Shown here piece after piece: positions 38,059 through 47,032 of a stretch of DNA of 64,000 nt (position 1 is the first letter of the stretch; every line of letters starts with the position of its first letter). This DNA is from Octadecabacter sp. (lineage in GTDB: Bacteria; Pseudomonadota; Alphaproteobacteria; Rhodobacterales; Rhodobacteraceae): NCBI GenBank assembly GCA_028825445.1, contig JAPKAD010000001.1:62001-126000 (forward strand). The letters are read 5' to 3'. The position numbers were made by a program, and so were the translations under genes. The notes under the pieces are model-generated. The model was given only the letters and a program-made list of their open reading frames with translations. It had not been told where the DNA came from and ran no database searches.

Positions 38059-38598
38059 GTGGTTAGTTCATCGCATTACATCATGCCGCGCGCAGAATTT
38101 GATCAGAAACCAACGCTGCTAATTGTCATATCGCCCTACTATAAAGACATAGCGGACAATTTGCTTTATGGAGCGCAGTCTGAGATTGAGGCCGTAGGTG
38201 GCATGCACGAAACAGTGCAAGTTCCGGGCGCTTTGGAAATTCCGACGGCCATTTGCATAGCTGAACGGATGAGCAGTTTTGATGGCTATGTCGCGCTAGG
38301 TTGCGTTATTCGGGGTGAAACTTCGCATTATGAAACAGTATGTCACGACAGTTCGCGAGCACTTCAGTTGCTTGGACTTCAGGGTTTGTGCATAGGCAAC
38401 GGAATCTTGACTGTTGAGACGCAGAAGCAGGCTGAAGCTCGTGCTGATACTAAAGATCAAAACAAAGGTGGCGGTGCGGCGGCTGCGGCCTTGCACTTGA
38501 TCGCGCTCAGCCGTAGGTGGGGTAGCGCGAGATCGAGCGTTGGATTCACCAATGATATCTTGATGGCTGGCAACACGGATGGTTTCACAATAGTATGA
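38059..38598 (+). CDS. ribH: 6,7-dimethyl-8-ribityllumazine synthase
   Basis: This 179-residue enzyme makes lumazine from the RibD product and the RibB product. Hallmarks are ISPYYKDIADNLL near the start, VPGALEIPTAI, ALGCVIRGETSHYETVC and NGILTVET. The GTG at 38059 fits the family N-terminus; the ATG at 38083 would be shorter. It overlaps nusB by four bases (ATGA). An insertion of about 15 residues (QAEARADTKDQNKGGGAAAA) is of usual type. Confidence 0.94.
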   Translation: MVSSSHYIMPRAEFDQKPTLLIVISPYYKDIADNLLYGAQSEIEAVGGMHETVQVPGALEIPTAICIAERMSSFDGYVALGCVIRGETSHYETVCHDSSRALQLLGLQGLCIGNGILTVETQKQAEARADTKDQNKGGGAAAAALHLIALSRRWGSARSSVGFTNDILMAGNTDGFTIV

Positions 38599-39092
38599 CT
38601 GATTTTCAATCAAATCCAACTAAGTCAAATTTATCTGGAAATGTAAGACGCAAAATGAAGTCTGCATCGCGGCTTTATGCGGTACAGGCCTTGTTCCAGA
38701 TGGAACATTCCAACCAGACAATTGAATCCGTAACTCGTGAATTTGAAAACTACCGCTTTGGTGCAGTCTACGAAGGTGATGAATTAGCTGAGGGCGATGT
38801 AGTATTGTTCCGCATGCTGGTCGAAACGGCAGTGAATGAGCAAACTAAGATCGATCAGATGACCGATCGTGCCTTGGTTGCCAAATGGCCTCTAGGTCGG
38901 ATTGATCCGACACTGCGTGCTTTATTCCGTGCTGCTGGCGTTGAATTAATTGGTCAAGATACGCCACCTAAGGTTGCTATTACAGAATATGTTGATGTTG
39001 CTAGAGCATTTTTTGATGACGGCGATGAACCGAAGTTTGTCAATGCTGTACTTGATCACATGGCCCGTCAAGCGAAGCCTGAGAGCTTTTAG
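38595..39092 (+). CDS. nusB: Transcription antitermination factor NusB
   Basis: This 165-residue all-helical protein binds boxA RNA with NusE in rRNA antitermination. Family blocks are ASRLYAVQALFQME near residue 24, ALVAKWPLGRIDPTLRALFRAAGVEL and VAITEYVDVARAFFDDGDEPKFVNAVLDH. It closes the ribH-nusB unit, a common pairing. Confidence 0.95.
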   Translation: MTDFQSNPTKSNLSGNVRRKMKSASRLYAVQALFQMEHSNQTIESVTREFENYRFGAVYEGDELAEGDVVLFRMLVETAVNEQTKIDQMTDRALVAKWPLGRIDPTLRALFRAAGVELIGQDTPPKVAITEYVDVARAFFDDGDEPKFVNAVLDHMARQAKPESF

Positions 39093-40564
39093 CTAAGCCC
39101 CTGTAATATATATTATTTTCAATTAAATTGTATTTAAAAAAGTAGCGCGCTGGTGATAATATATTGCCAACGTCGTTCCAGCATTAGTATAAAAAAATGA
39201 ACTTAGCACGCACAATCAAAACAAACATAAATTAATTAAGTTATGTGTAAAAAGTTGTGCGATTAACTTTGTATGATCTGCATTTTTTCGTGAATTGTTG
39301 CTTGGTTATGACGTCATGGGCCTTGGCGTACTTGTGGCACGATTTGACATTTTGTTTTAATATAGTGATATTTTGGAGTCTAAAGAGCTTCTTTCTGGCA
39401 GGTGTACTATTTTACACGTAAGTAGGTGTATGCCTGATGATGAAGACGAACTACCTGGTGATCTACAAGCCCCAGCACTTGCGTTTCTTACAAAAACCCT
39501 AATAAATTTTATAAAATATTCGACGCGTTATCTCCAAGTAGCATGACCTTAGACTAGTCGAGCCTTTTTGAAATGTTATAAGGTGGCGGGCCCCGCAGCA
39601 ACCGTAGGGAGCTAATTCCGGAGGACCTGTATGTTACAGGTGGTAGCCAGGTAACGAGGCCAGAGCCCCGACAGCGCCAGCCGCCTCGGATTTGCTTAAG
39701 GCCACTGGAATGTTGTCCCGTATTTACGAGAAGAGCAGAAGCCCGCCTTTGTTACAGGTAATGTAGCTTTGTCGCTTCGGCAAGGCCTTACGCTCGATTG
39801 ATCTTAATTTGCGCCAAGCAACGCTTAACTGGGTGATACGATTGCTCCGGCCGTTGGCGAGCGCGATTATTAGGTTGAAAGCACATACACTGGATAGCAC
39901 TCTTTTGTGTAGCATTCAAAGTCGTTCCCTTACACATAATCAATTACCAAAATTCTAGAGAGGTATTTAAAGTTATTGAGCGGAACTTTTTTATTATGTT
40001 GCCTCGTATCAGTGTATCAACCTTAGTAATACCAAACATCGAACTTAAAACGCTCTACGTGAGTATGTTTTAAAATTATATCACCAATTTATTGGGGTCG
40101 GTCTGAAGGGCCAAACCGTCAGCTTTTATTCTTTTATGATGTTGGATTTTTTAGCCTGTATCGATTACTTTATTTTTTTAGATGACAGATTTTACATTTC
40201 TTAAACGGTCACTGTAGGAGGCCTCAAAGAAACTGAGCCAGTTGAGAATCTGTGCAAAAGCATTTTAATTAATGATGTTATAACGTTCGTGGCTTCGTAT
40301 CCAATTAGTTATCTTCTAACGATTAGACACCACCATGTTATGTTTCTTTACGATTGCGTTAGCTATCTCATAATCTTCTGAGGCCGGTGCGAAAGTCACA
40401 TGTCTGAGCTATAAATTAATAACAAAATATCACGGTGGTTTGATAGGAGAGGGTGTTGAAGAAATGGTGATCATTTGTACTCATTTTTTACCTTTAACTA
40501 AAAGGTGTCATGCACAGTCAGAACTTACCTTGACGGATGTTCATACATTGTTCATGTTCTAAGT
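39093..40564. other. AT-rich spacer around an RNA-like GC island
   Basis: About 1.47 kb between nusB and mmcB. Apart from the GC-rich island at 39585-39685 it is AT-rich and has no coding frame with family resemblance. Short open frames (for example 39724-39915 on the minus strand) look accidental. Confidence 0.45.
39585..39685 (+). ncRNA. Candidate structured RNA of unknown class
   Basis: A block of about 100 bases is sharply GC-rich inside AT-rich spacer and can be closed by GGCGG (39585-39589) with CCGCC (39681-39685). Inside are a perfect 7-bp hairpin ACCTGTA/TACAGGT with loop TGT (39625-39641), a GGGA/TTCC hairpin (39607-39619) and a possible GGCC/GGCC pairing. A TTATAA box lies just upstream (39576-39581). 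It lacks the conserved cores of SRP RNA, tmRNA and 6S RNA, and no gene follows closely as for a riboswitch. The strand is a guess; the promoter-like box favours plus. Confidence 0.4.
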
Positions 40565-41041
40565 ATGCCTGATAATAATATTCTGTACGCGCGTTCGAAC
40601 TACCAACCTGGTCAACTTTTGGCACGGGGTGTCTGCCGACATTTGCGTAGTTTGGGCTTTGTTTGCGTTGAGGAGCTGGCGCCAACGCGTGGTTTGCGGG
40701 TCGACGTTATGGCTCTGGGACCAAAGGGTGAAATCTGGATTATCGAATGTAAATCATCGCGGGCTGACTTTCAGTCAGACCACAAATGGCAGGGCTACTT
40801 AGAATGGTGTGATCAGTTTTTTTGGGCTGTTGATAGCTACTTTCCAACGGAATTACTGCCCGATGAAACTGGCTTAATCATTGCCGACGCTTATGACGGT
40901 GAGGTTGTACGCCTAGCGCCCGAGGATAAGTTAGCAGCGGCGCGGCGTAAGGTCGTAATACAGAAATTTGCACGAACTGCGGCTATGCGACTGCAGTCAC
41001 TGCGAGACCCAACGGCGATGAAAAAAAATGGAATGAATTAG
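40565..41041 (+). CDS. mmcB: MmcB-family DNA repair protein
   Basis: This 158-residue protein belongs to the MmcB family of alphaproteobacteria, in Caulobacter a DNA-damage-regulated gene needed for resistance to mitomycin C. The nuclease-like core D47 (RVDVMALGPKG), E61 and K63 (IIECKSSRADFQSD) is visible. The start MPDNN was preferred over a longer frame because homologues begin about there. Its stop overlaps the stop of the convergent DMT gene by two bases. No clear LexA box was identified upstream. Confidence 0.86.
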   Translation: MPDNNILYARSNYQPGQLLARGVCRHLRSLGFVCVEELAPTRGLRVDVMALGPKGEIWIIECKSSRADFQSDHKWQGYLEWCDQFFWAVDSYFPTELLPDETGLIIADAYDGEVVRLAPEDKLAAARRKVVIQKFARTAAMRLQSLRDPTAMKKNGMN

Positions 41042-41901
41042 CGCCGTGACAATGCTAGCGAAGCAATCCCTGCTGCGAAAATCACTGCAAGACCCGTAAA
41101 GCTAATCCAGTCAGGCCAGTCCAAAAATATCAGATAGCCAAGAATTGTCGCGGGGATCAACTGCGTGTAGATCAGTGGCGCGATAACACTGGATGGAGTT
41201 GATTGGCTGAGCTTGACCAGCAGCAGATTACCAAATGCTGATCCTAAGGCGCTAATCGTAATAAGGATAAATGCCACTACGGTGAGGTTATCTGGACGTG
41301 CAGCCATCCCGAAAGGTGCGAGCAAGACACCACCAATTACCAATTGTGAGATTAGTAAAAGCCGTGGTCGGTAAAGAGGTGCGATCCAGCGTGTTGAGAC
41401 CACGTAAAAGCCATGAAATATCCCTGCGAGAATTGCAAACCCCATACCAACTGTTGTTCCGAAGCCGGGTTTTACAACCAGCAGGACACCTATGAAGCTC
41501 ATGCCTAACAAAACCGTGCGAGCCAGTGTGATCCGCTCCCTGAGCAACCACCCAGATAATACGTAGGCCACAACAGGTCCAACAAAAAACGCACCGAACG
41601 TGTTGGCGACTGGTTCTGTTCGTAGTGCAGTCAGAATCATGCAAATACCGCCCATTATAAATAGTGTCCGCAGCAAAATACGGGGATCGCGCAGGGCAGG
41701 GGCATCAGTGCGGGTTAGCCCACAAAATGGCAACAACACAACCGATGCTAGGGCAAAGCGCGTCCATGCAACAAAAATTGGGCTATTACCGCGCTGTGAC
41801 AATAACTTCGCCGCGACATCGCCGATGACGATCAATGTCATTGATGCCAGCATAATTGTCCCAACCTGCCACAAGCTAACGGTCGGTGCGGCCATTGACA
41901 T
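41038..41901 (-). CDS. EamA/DMT-family permease
   Basis: This 287-residue product has ten hydrophobic segments in two EamA halves, with AWTRFALASVVLLPFCGL in the first and TPSSVIAPLIYTQLIPATILGYL in the second, typical of the RhaT/YdcZ-like drug/metabolite transporters. It starts directly after the stop of the DUF6324 gene (TAAATG), so the two form an operon. Substrate unknown. Confidence 0.88.
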   Translation of the reverse strand: MSMAAPTVSLWQVGTIMLASMTLIVIGDVAAKLLSQRGNSPIFVAWTRFALASVVLLPFCGLTRTDAPALRDPRILLRTLFIMGGICMILTALRTEPVANTFGAFFVGPVVAYVLSGWLLRERITLARTVLLGMSFIGVLLVVKPGFGTTVGMGFAILAGIFHGFYVVSTRWIAPLYRPRLLLISQLVIGGVLLAPFGMAARPDNLTVVAFILITISALGSAFGNLLLVKLSQSTPSSVIAPLIYTQLIPATILGYLIFLDWPDWISFTGLAVIFAAGIASLALSRR

Positions 41902-42093
41902 TTAGCGCGTCTTGATGATGCGCGCAGCTTGAGCTGCTGCGCGAATTTCTTCTGCGATTTCGTCAGCTTCTTCGGGGGTGAAATCCATAGGAATTTCAAT
42001 TCCCTTACCTTCGATAAATAGGCGAACCTGTCCTTGATCGGTTGGACCGATTTGCAGGTTCGCTTCGATGTCACGTTCGTCGTTAATGCCCAT
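41902..42093 (-). CDS. DUF6324-family small protein
   Basis: This 63-residue acidic protein (DIEANLQIGPTDQGQVRLF, PMDFTPEEADEIAEEIRAAA) matches a small family largely restricted to Rhodobacterales and known as DUF6324. Its function is unknown. The start follows AGGATCTCC-type purine-rich sequence, and its stop abuts the DMT start. Confidence 0.85.
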   Translation of the reverse strand: MGINDERDIEANLQIGPTDQGQVRLFIEGKGIEIPMDFTPEEADEIAEEIRAAAQAARIIKTR

Positions 42094-42254
42094 TTCGGAG
42101 ATCCTTTGGCTAAGTTTATGGTCGATCTACCTCGCAGGTATGCTGAATGGCAAGTCTGGTAGGTCTCTTGGGTTTAACTTGCTGAAATATCATGTGTCGA
42201 ATGCAGCCAAAGGTACTTGCAATCGCGCTCATGGCTCGCTAAATCGTCGAAGAT

Positions 42255-42331
42255 GCCGCCTTAGCTCAGTTGGTTAGAGCGCTGGTTTGTGGAACCAGAG
42301 GTCCCCCGTTCAAGCCGGGGAGGCGGTACCA
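42255..42331 (+). tRNA. tRNA-His (anticodon GTG)
   Basis: A complete cloverleaf can be drawn: acceptor GCCGCCT with AGGCGGT, D arm GCTC/GAGC, anticodon arm CTGGT/ACCAG with loop TTGTGGA (anticodon GTG), T arm CCCCG/CGGGG with TTCAAGC, and encoded CCA. The first pair is G1-U72 and the discriminator is A73, with no pairing G-1/C73. This departs from the near-universal tRNA-His rule but matches the known alphaproteobacterial exception with a matching histidyl-tRNA synthetase. Confidence 0.97.
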
Positions 42332-42386
42332 TTTTCTTTAATTAGCTTCGTTTATCAATCAGCCCCCTTTAAGTAGTGGCTGTGTC

Positions 42387-43403
42387 ATGCAACCAAGCCC
42401 TATGGCATTGCTTGTAACTCTTCTAGTATCCAGTCTTGGCGTAGCAGCATTTATGGCTCTAGCGTTGCCATTGCCGTGGTTGCTGGGCCCATTGTTGGGG
42501 TGCTTGATCGTGGCTCTGTTTGGCGTTCGATTGCAAGGGGCGCCGAAGTCTGGCCAAGTGATGCGAACCATTTTAGGCGTTGCGGTAGGTGCAACCATAA
42601 CGCCCGAGCTGTTTGCGCAGCTGGGCACCTTGATCTGGACGCTGGCGTTAATGCCACCATTGGTAATTTGCATTGGAGCTGTGGGCTATCCGTTGTTTCG
42701 TAAAGGTTTTGGGTTTGATCATCCGACAGCGTTTTATGCGGCGATGCCTGGTGGTTTGCAGGACATGCTGTTGTTTGGCGAAGAAGCGGGTGGCGATGTA
42801 CGGGCGCTGTCATTGATCCACGCAACGCGCGTCTTGATCGTAGTGATGATCTTACCCTTCATGTTTGCCTTTTTCTATGACGTCGATATGAACCAACCCG
42901 CTGGAGAGCCGTTCTTGTCAGTGCCATGGACGCAGTTGTTGTTGCTTGTGGCTGCTGGACTTGCTGGATGGCGCATCGCGGTCGCTGTGGGATTGTTTGG
43001 CGCGTCGATATTGGGCCCGTTGTTTCTGACAGCGGCGTTGTCGCTTGCAGGCTTTATTCACCACCGTCCCCCCGCTGAAGCGATCCAAGCGGCACAATTT
43101 TTCATCGGTTTTTCGATTGGTGTTAAATACGCTGGAATTTCATGGCGCGAATTGCGGGTCGACGTGACGGCTGGGGTGATTTTTACAGTGCTAAGTCTTG
43201 GGATTTCTGCCGTATTCGCTCTTGTGGTGATCCGGTTAGGCTGGTTGCCATTTACCGAAGCAGTACTGGCGTTTTCACCAGGTGGACAGGCGGAAATGGC
43301 GATTGTGGCTTTGGTTGCAGGCGCAGACGCTGCTGTTGTGGTGGCGCATCATCTTGTGCGAATTGTCTTTGTGATCATCGGCGCCCCATTAGTGAACCGC
43401 TAG
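42387..43403 (+). CDS. AbrB-family membrane protein (COG3180)
   Basis: This 338-residue inner-membrane protein has about ten hydrophobic segments in two related halves, each with a FYAAMPGGLQDML- or AFSPGGQAEMAI-like motif (near residues 115 and 300). This is the membrane AbrB family (E. coli AbrB), not the DNA-binding AbrB. In many genomes it stands with tripartite tricarboxylate transporters. Here it converges on the DUF4387-AtuA-TctABC operon with a five-base gap. Function unknown; transporter-like. Confidence 0.88.
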   Translation: MQPSPMALLVTLLVSSLGVAAFMALALPLPWLLGPLLGCLIVALFGVRLQGAPKSGQVMRTILGVAVGATITPELFAQLGTLIWTLALMPPLVICIGAVGYPLFRKGFGFDHPTAFYAAMPGGLQDMLLFGEEAGGDVRALSLIHATRVLIVVMILPFMFAFFYDVDMNQPAGEPFLSVPWTQLLLLVAAGLAGWRIAVAVGLFGASILGPLFLTAALSLAGFIHHRPPAEAIQAAQFFIGFSIGVKYAGISWRELRVDVTAGVIFTVLSLGISAVFALVVIRLGWLPFTEAVLAFSPGGQAEMAIVALVAGADAAVVVAHHLVRIVFVIIGAPLVNR

Positions 43404-43408
43404 TTCGA

Positions 43409-43711
43409 TTAGTTGATATCTAATTCCGCAACTAGCGGCGCCCAGCCCGCGCCGTGCATGTCGCGATCGGTGCGGCTGCCTTGGACTGTTGGGCGCGGCA
43501 GGCTGAACTTCACAACATTTAGCCCCGCGATATCAAAACGTTTGATTTGATCTGGCGTCGTTTGAAACAGGATGGCAATGCGCTCCGTACTGATGTTTTC
43601 AGTAATTTGGGCGTAGGCCGCTGGTGACCCACAGAAAATATCAATGGTAAGCCAGAATGGGCCAGCATTTTTGGACCGCACTTTTTGAACGATTTGTGCG
43701 ACGCTAGACAT
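43409..43711 (-). CDS. DUF4387-family protein
   Basis: This 100-residue protein matches DUF4387, found almost always next to AtuA (DUF1446) genes. Family features are VRSKNAGPFWLTIDIF near the start and the end SLPRPTVQGSRTDRDMHGAGW. The start at 43711 overlaps the AtuA stop by eight bases, so the pair is translationally coupled. It is thought to act with AtuA, perhaps as a small subunit; there is no biochemical proof that I know of. Confidence 0.9.
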   Translation of the reverse strand: MSSVAQIVQKVRSKNAGPFWLTIDIFCGSPAAYAQITENISTERIAILFQTTPDQIKRFDIAGLNVVKFSLPRPTVQGSRTDRDMHGAGWAPLVAELDIN

Positions 43712-45047
43712 CTGTGACCACCAATCGAAATGCATCCATTGGGTTTGCCAATTCCATGACGTGATGCAGGACAAATTCATAGGCCGCCCCACGATCAATT
43801 TCCGCTGGAGAAAACGGAAACGCAAATGTTGGCTGTTCTTCTTCTTGTGTCAGTGGGTGATGCAATAAATAGGGGTTCATCATTTTGCCCAAGGTATTGG
43901 CCGTTGCCTGATCTGGCGCTGTGAGAATGGCGAGCACACCCAGTTCGGTCGCGTCTGACGTTCGCTGCTCGAGCGCACCGAGGTTGGAATTTTGGCCGAT
44001 GATGCGCAGTTCTGCGTGCCAAGTGGTAGGGTCTAGCTCCATCCGATCTGCGACTTTAACTGCGAGTTTTTCTATAATGTCATCACACCAAATTTGTACG
44101 TTTTCTACGTAATGTGCATCGCGTAAAATGGCCATCAGAATGGTTTGGTAGCCCGTGATCCGTGCACCTTCAAGTTTGACGGTGTAGGTGTCTGACGGCT
44201 CCCATTTTGAGCCCATGACACGCACTGCCACATCATTAATTGCAGTGTATGTCGCTTGCGTGACATCTAGATGTCCACCCGGTTCAAACAAAATAAACGG
44301 ATCGGAGTTCTCATATAGCATATGGGCCGAAACTGTGTGTGGGCTGGCTTTTGCCCCATCTGCCATTGGAGTGACGGTGAAGCCGGTATCGTCGAAATCT
44401 ACCAAGATAACACCAGATTGCGGGTTGGTCGCACAAAGGGCACCACATTCACCAATTTTCGCGCCGTGCCATGCAGCACCTGCGTGGTTGCCGTTTTGTA
44501 AGGGGAGGGCGGCGATGATGGCGGTGTCCGTTGTCCGGCCCGCTATAATGATTTCTGCACCAGTTTTCAGTGCAGTTTGTATTTGTTCTGCTCCTGCAAG
44601 GGCAACGATATGAGTGCAGCTTTTGACAGTGTCTGAATCTATATACGGTGCTGCTGAAAGAGGGAAGAGCGGGGTTTGCGCAATGATGGCAGTATCCTGT
44701 TCACTATATAATCGAGCAATTTTGGCACTTAGACCGAGATCTGACAAGATTTTTAATGTGATATCATAAAGCCAGTCAACGGTGCTGTCGGTTCCACAGG
44801 TCCCCGCGGTGCCAATGACAAGTGGGCAGCCGGCGGTTGCGCGGGCTTCGATTAAACCCTGCCATTCGATCTTGGTTGATTCGGTTGCGTATTTGCTGAC
44901 CCCGCGCCCCAGATAGGACGGGCCAGAATCTGTGCTGCCGCCATCAATGGCGATAAGATCGGGCTTCGCCGCAACGGCACGATCCAACGCCGTCTTGTTA
45001 TACCCAAGACCCAAAGCGCCTGAGGGTATAAGGATACGGGTGCCCAT
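43704..45047 (-). CDS. AtuA-family protein (acyclic terpene utilisation / DUF1446)
   Basis: This 447-residue protein belongs to the AtuA family named after the acyclic terpene utilisation operon of Pseudomonas. The N-terminus (RILIPSGALGLGYN) and the IAIDGGSTDSGPSYLG and GTAGTCGTDSTVDWL blocks are characteristic; AEIIIAGRTTDTAI lies near residue 165. Its reaction has not been defined. It overlaps the tctA stop by one base (TAATG) and DUF4387 follows, forming one operon with the tripartite transporter, so it probably works on the imported substrate. Confidence 0.9.
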   Translation of the reverse strand: MGTRILIPSGALGLGYNKTALDRAVAAKPDLIAIDGGSTDSGPSYLGRGVSKYATESTKIEWQGLIEARATAGCPLVIGTAGTCGTDSTVDWLYDITLKILSDLGLSAKIARLYSEQDTAIIAQTPLFPLSAAPYIDSDTVKSCTHIVALAGAEQIQTALKTGAEIIIAGRTTDTAIIAALPLQNGNHAGAAWHGAKIGECGALCATNPQSGVILVDFDDTGFTVTPMADGAKASPHTVSAHMLYENSDPFILFEPGGHLDVTQATYTAINDVAVRVMGSKWEPSDTYTVKLEGARITGYQTILMAILRDAHYVENVQIWCDDIIEKLAVKVADRMELDPTTWHAELRIIGQNSNLGALEQRTSDATELGVLAILTAPDQATANTLGKMMNPYLLHHPLTQEEEQPTFAFPFSPAEIDRGAAYEFVLHHVMELANPMDAFRLVVTDV

Positions 45048-46579
45048 TAATCCGCCACTCTTTGCGGTTTGCGCAGGATACGGCGCAGGAACATCGGTGC
45101 GATGAAGCCCAAGACGGCGGCAACCAACAGACTTGATGCGATCATCGATAGGTCCGTTGGATCACTTGGACGGGTATAAATAAGGCCCCATGCGCTACCA
45201 TCTGACAGCACCATGGCGTCGCGAAGTGATTTTTCCATTTTACCACCCAACAAAATGCCAAGGATAACTGGCACTGTGGGTATATCCATTTTTCGCAAAA
45301 CATAACCCAGCACACCGAAGGCTACGACCAAGATCAGGTCGAAATAGCTGCCCGTCAAGGAAAATATACCGACCATTGAAATCATAGTGACGGTGGGCAT
45401 TAGCGCGGCTGGCGGTACTTCAAGGATTTTGACGAAAACTTTGACCATCGGCACGTTCATCGCAAGCAGCACAAAGTTGGCAATGAGCAGTGATGCGATT
45501 AGGCCCCAGACTACTTCTTTTTCTTCTACAAAAAGCATTGGGCCAGGGGTAACATTGAGTGTGACCAAAACGGCCAGCAGAACGGCTGTGGTACCTGATC
45601 CTGGAACGCCGAGGGTCAGCATCGGCACCAATGCGCCGCCCGCTGCTGCGTTATTACCAGCTTCAGGTGCTGCAACGCCTTTGGGAACCCCTGTGCCAAA
45701 ACAACCCTTTTCGCCTGCGATGCCTTTTTCAGTAATGTAGGTCATAAAACTGCCAAGTGACGCTCCCGCACCGGGCAGGACGCCACAAATAAATCCAAGG
45801 ATGCTTGATCGCAGCATGACCCAGCGGACTTCAAATATGTCACGCCAAGGGACGCGGACCTTGCCGACCTTGACGTTGGTTGCACCGGATTTGCCCTTGC
45901 TCTCGATGAAAAAAAATACTTCGGACACTGCGAACAGGCCAACTATGGCGACAAGAAAATCTATGCCGTCATAAAGGTGTAGGTTGCCGCCTGTCAGACG
46001 CGGTGTGCCGGAGTTTGGATCCAGCCCGACCATTGCGATAGCAATGCCTAGGCACGATGCGAATGCAGCTTTGGCTTGGTTGTTGGAAGCCACACCCCCA
46101 AGCGTACAGAATGCTAACAAATACAGGGCAAAATATTCACCTGGTCCAAATTCAAAGGCAATGCGCGATAGTGCTGGCGCGAGTATCGCGAGGCCGATGG
46201 TTGCGATCAGTGCGCCCACAAACGACGCAACGCCGGAAATTACCAACGCATCTGCCGCGCGGCCCGCTTTGGCCATTGGGTAGCCGTCTAGCGTGGTCAT
46301 CATAGCAGGTTCGTCACCGGGGATGTTTAATAGAATGGATGAAATCCGTCCGCCATACATTGCTCCATAATAAATTGACGTTAGTAACACCAGCGACGAA
46401 GTCGCATCAAGGCTAAGCGAGAAGGTAAGTGGGATCATGATCGCCACGCCATTAGATGGGCCAAGACCGGGCAAAGCACCAACAATTGTGCCGATAAAAC
46501 AGCCAGCAACGGCTAGCATCAATGTCCACGGGGAGAGAGCAATTGAAAAGCCAAGCTGTAGGTTTTGAAGGATTTCCAT
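45047..46579 (-). CDS. tctA: Tripartite tricarboxylate transporter, large permease subunit TctA
   Basis: This 510-residue permease has about twelve membrane segments and the TctA signatures GALPGLGPSNGVAIMIPLTF near residue 33 and GVAAPEAGNNAAAGGALVPM near 315, followed by TLGVPGSGTTAVLLAVL. It moves organic anions, typically carboxylates such as citrate, together with TctB and the periplasmic TctC. It lies between tctB (nine-base gap) and atuA. The substrate cannot be read from the sequence. Confidence 0.94.
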   Translation of the reverse strand: MEILQNLQLGFSIALSPWTLMLAVAGCFIGTIVGALPGLGPSNGVAIMIPLTFSLSLDATSSLVLLTSIYYGAMYGGRISSILLNIPGDEPAMMTTLDGYPMAKAGRAADALVISGVASFVGALIATIGLAILAPALSRIAFEFGPGEYFALYLLAFCTLGGVASNNQAKAAFASCLGIAIAMVGLDPNSGTPRLTGGNLHLYDGIDFLVAIVGLFAVSEVFFFIESKGKSGATNVKVGKVRVPWRDIFEVRWVMLRSSILGFICGVLPGAGASLGSFMTYITEKGIAGEKGCFGTGVPKGVAAPEAGNNAAAGGALVPMLTLGVPGSGTTAVLLAVLVTLNVTPGPMLFVEEKEVVWGLIASLLIANFVLLAMNVPMVKVFVKILEVPPAALMPTVTMISMVGIFSLTGSYFDLILVVAFGVLGYVLRKMDIPTVPVILGILLGGKMEKSLRDAMVLSDGSAWGLIYTRPSDPTDLSMIASSLLVAAVLGFIAPMFLRRILRKPQRVAD

Positions 46580-46588
46580 GATGGCGTC

Positions 46589-47032
46589 CTACCCGAAGAA
46601 GTCGCGGGGGAAGGCGAATAGGCTTAGCCCCAATGCGAATTTGAACAACACAAACAAGCCAAATGAAATAATGAGGCCATAAATCACCGCCCGAATTGGT
46701 GCAGGTGTAATCTGATAAGAAATTACCGCGCTTGCGATGGCGGTGGGAACCAAAAAGCCCATAGGCTTCAAGACATAAGCATAGGTGATGAGCAGGATTG
46801 TTGACCCTAAGATCGACAAAAAGGACCGCATTTCTGGCCAGTTTGGTTCTTCATCTGGTGAAAACACCATTACCAACCCACAAATTGCGGCAACAATACC
46901 GACCCCGATGGGGAAGGCCTGTGGACCAAGCGGGTCAGCAAAAAACGGCTTTGAGATACCTCGAGCCGCCATCACATAGATGAACGACCCAAGGATCACG
47001 ATTGCCCCGAAAATGCGGTCCGAGACACGCAT
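46589..47032 (-). CDS. tctB: Tripartite tricarboxylate transporter, small permease subunit TctB
   Basis: This 147-residue protein has four hydrophobic segments and the TctB pattern PLGPQAFPIGVGIVAAICGL near residue 35. Its start overlaps the tctC stop by one base (TAATG). Confidence 0.9.
   Translation of the reverse strand: MRVSDRIFGAIVILGSFIYVMAARGISKPFFADPLGPQAFPIGVGIVAAICGLVMVFSPDEEPNWPEMRSFLSILGSTILLITYAYVLKPMGFLVPTAIASAVISYQITPAPIRAVIYGLIISFGLFVLFKFALGLSLFAFPRDFFG

Noticed and set aside
39585-39700. SRP RNA, tmRNA, cobalamin or c-di-GMP riboswitch at the GC island
   Set aside because: Short matches exist (AGCCAGG...GGCC, GCAACC, GGTAGCC), but the SRP GGAA apical loop, the tmRNA T-arm, and the full cobalamin or c-di-GMP cores are missing, and no suitable downstream gene is present.
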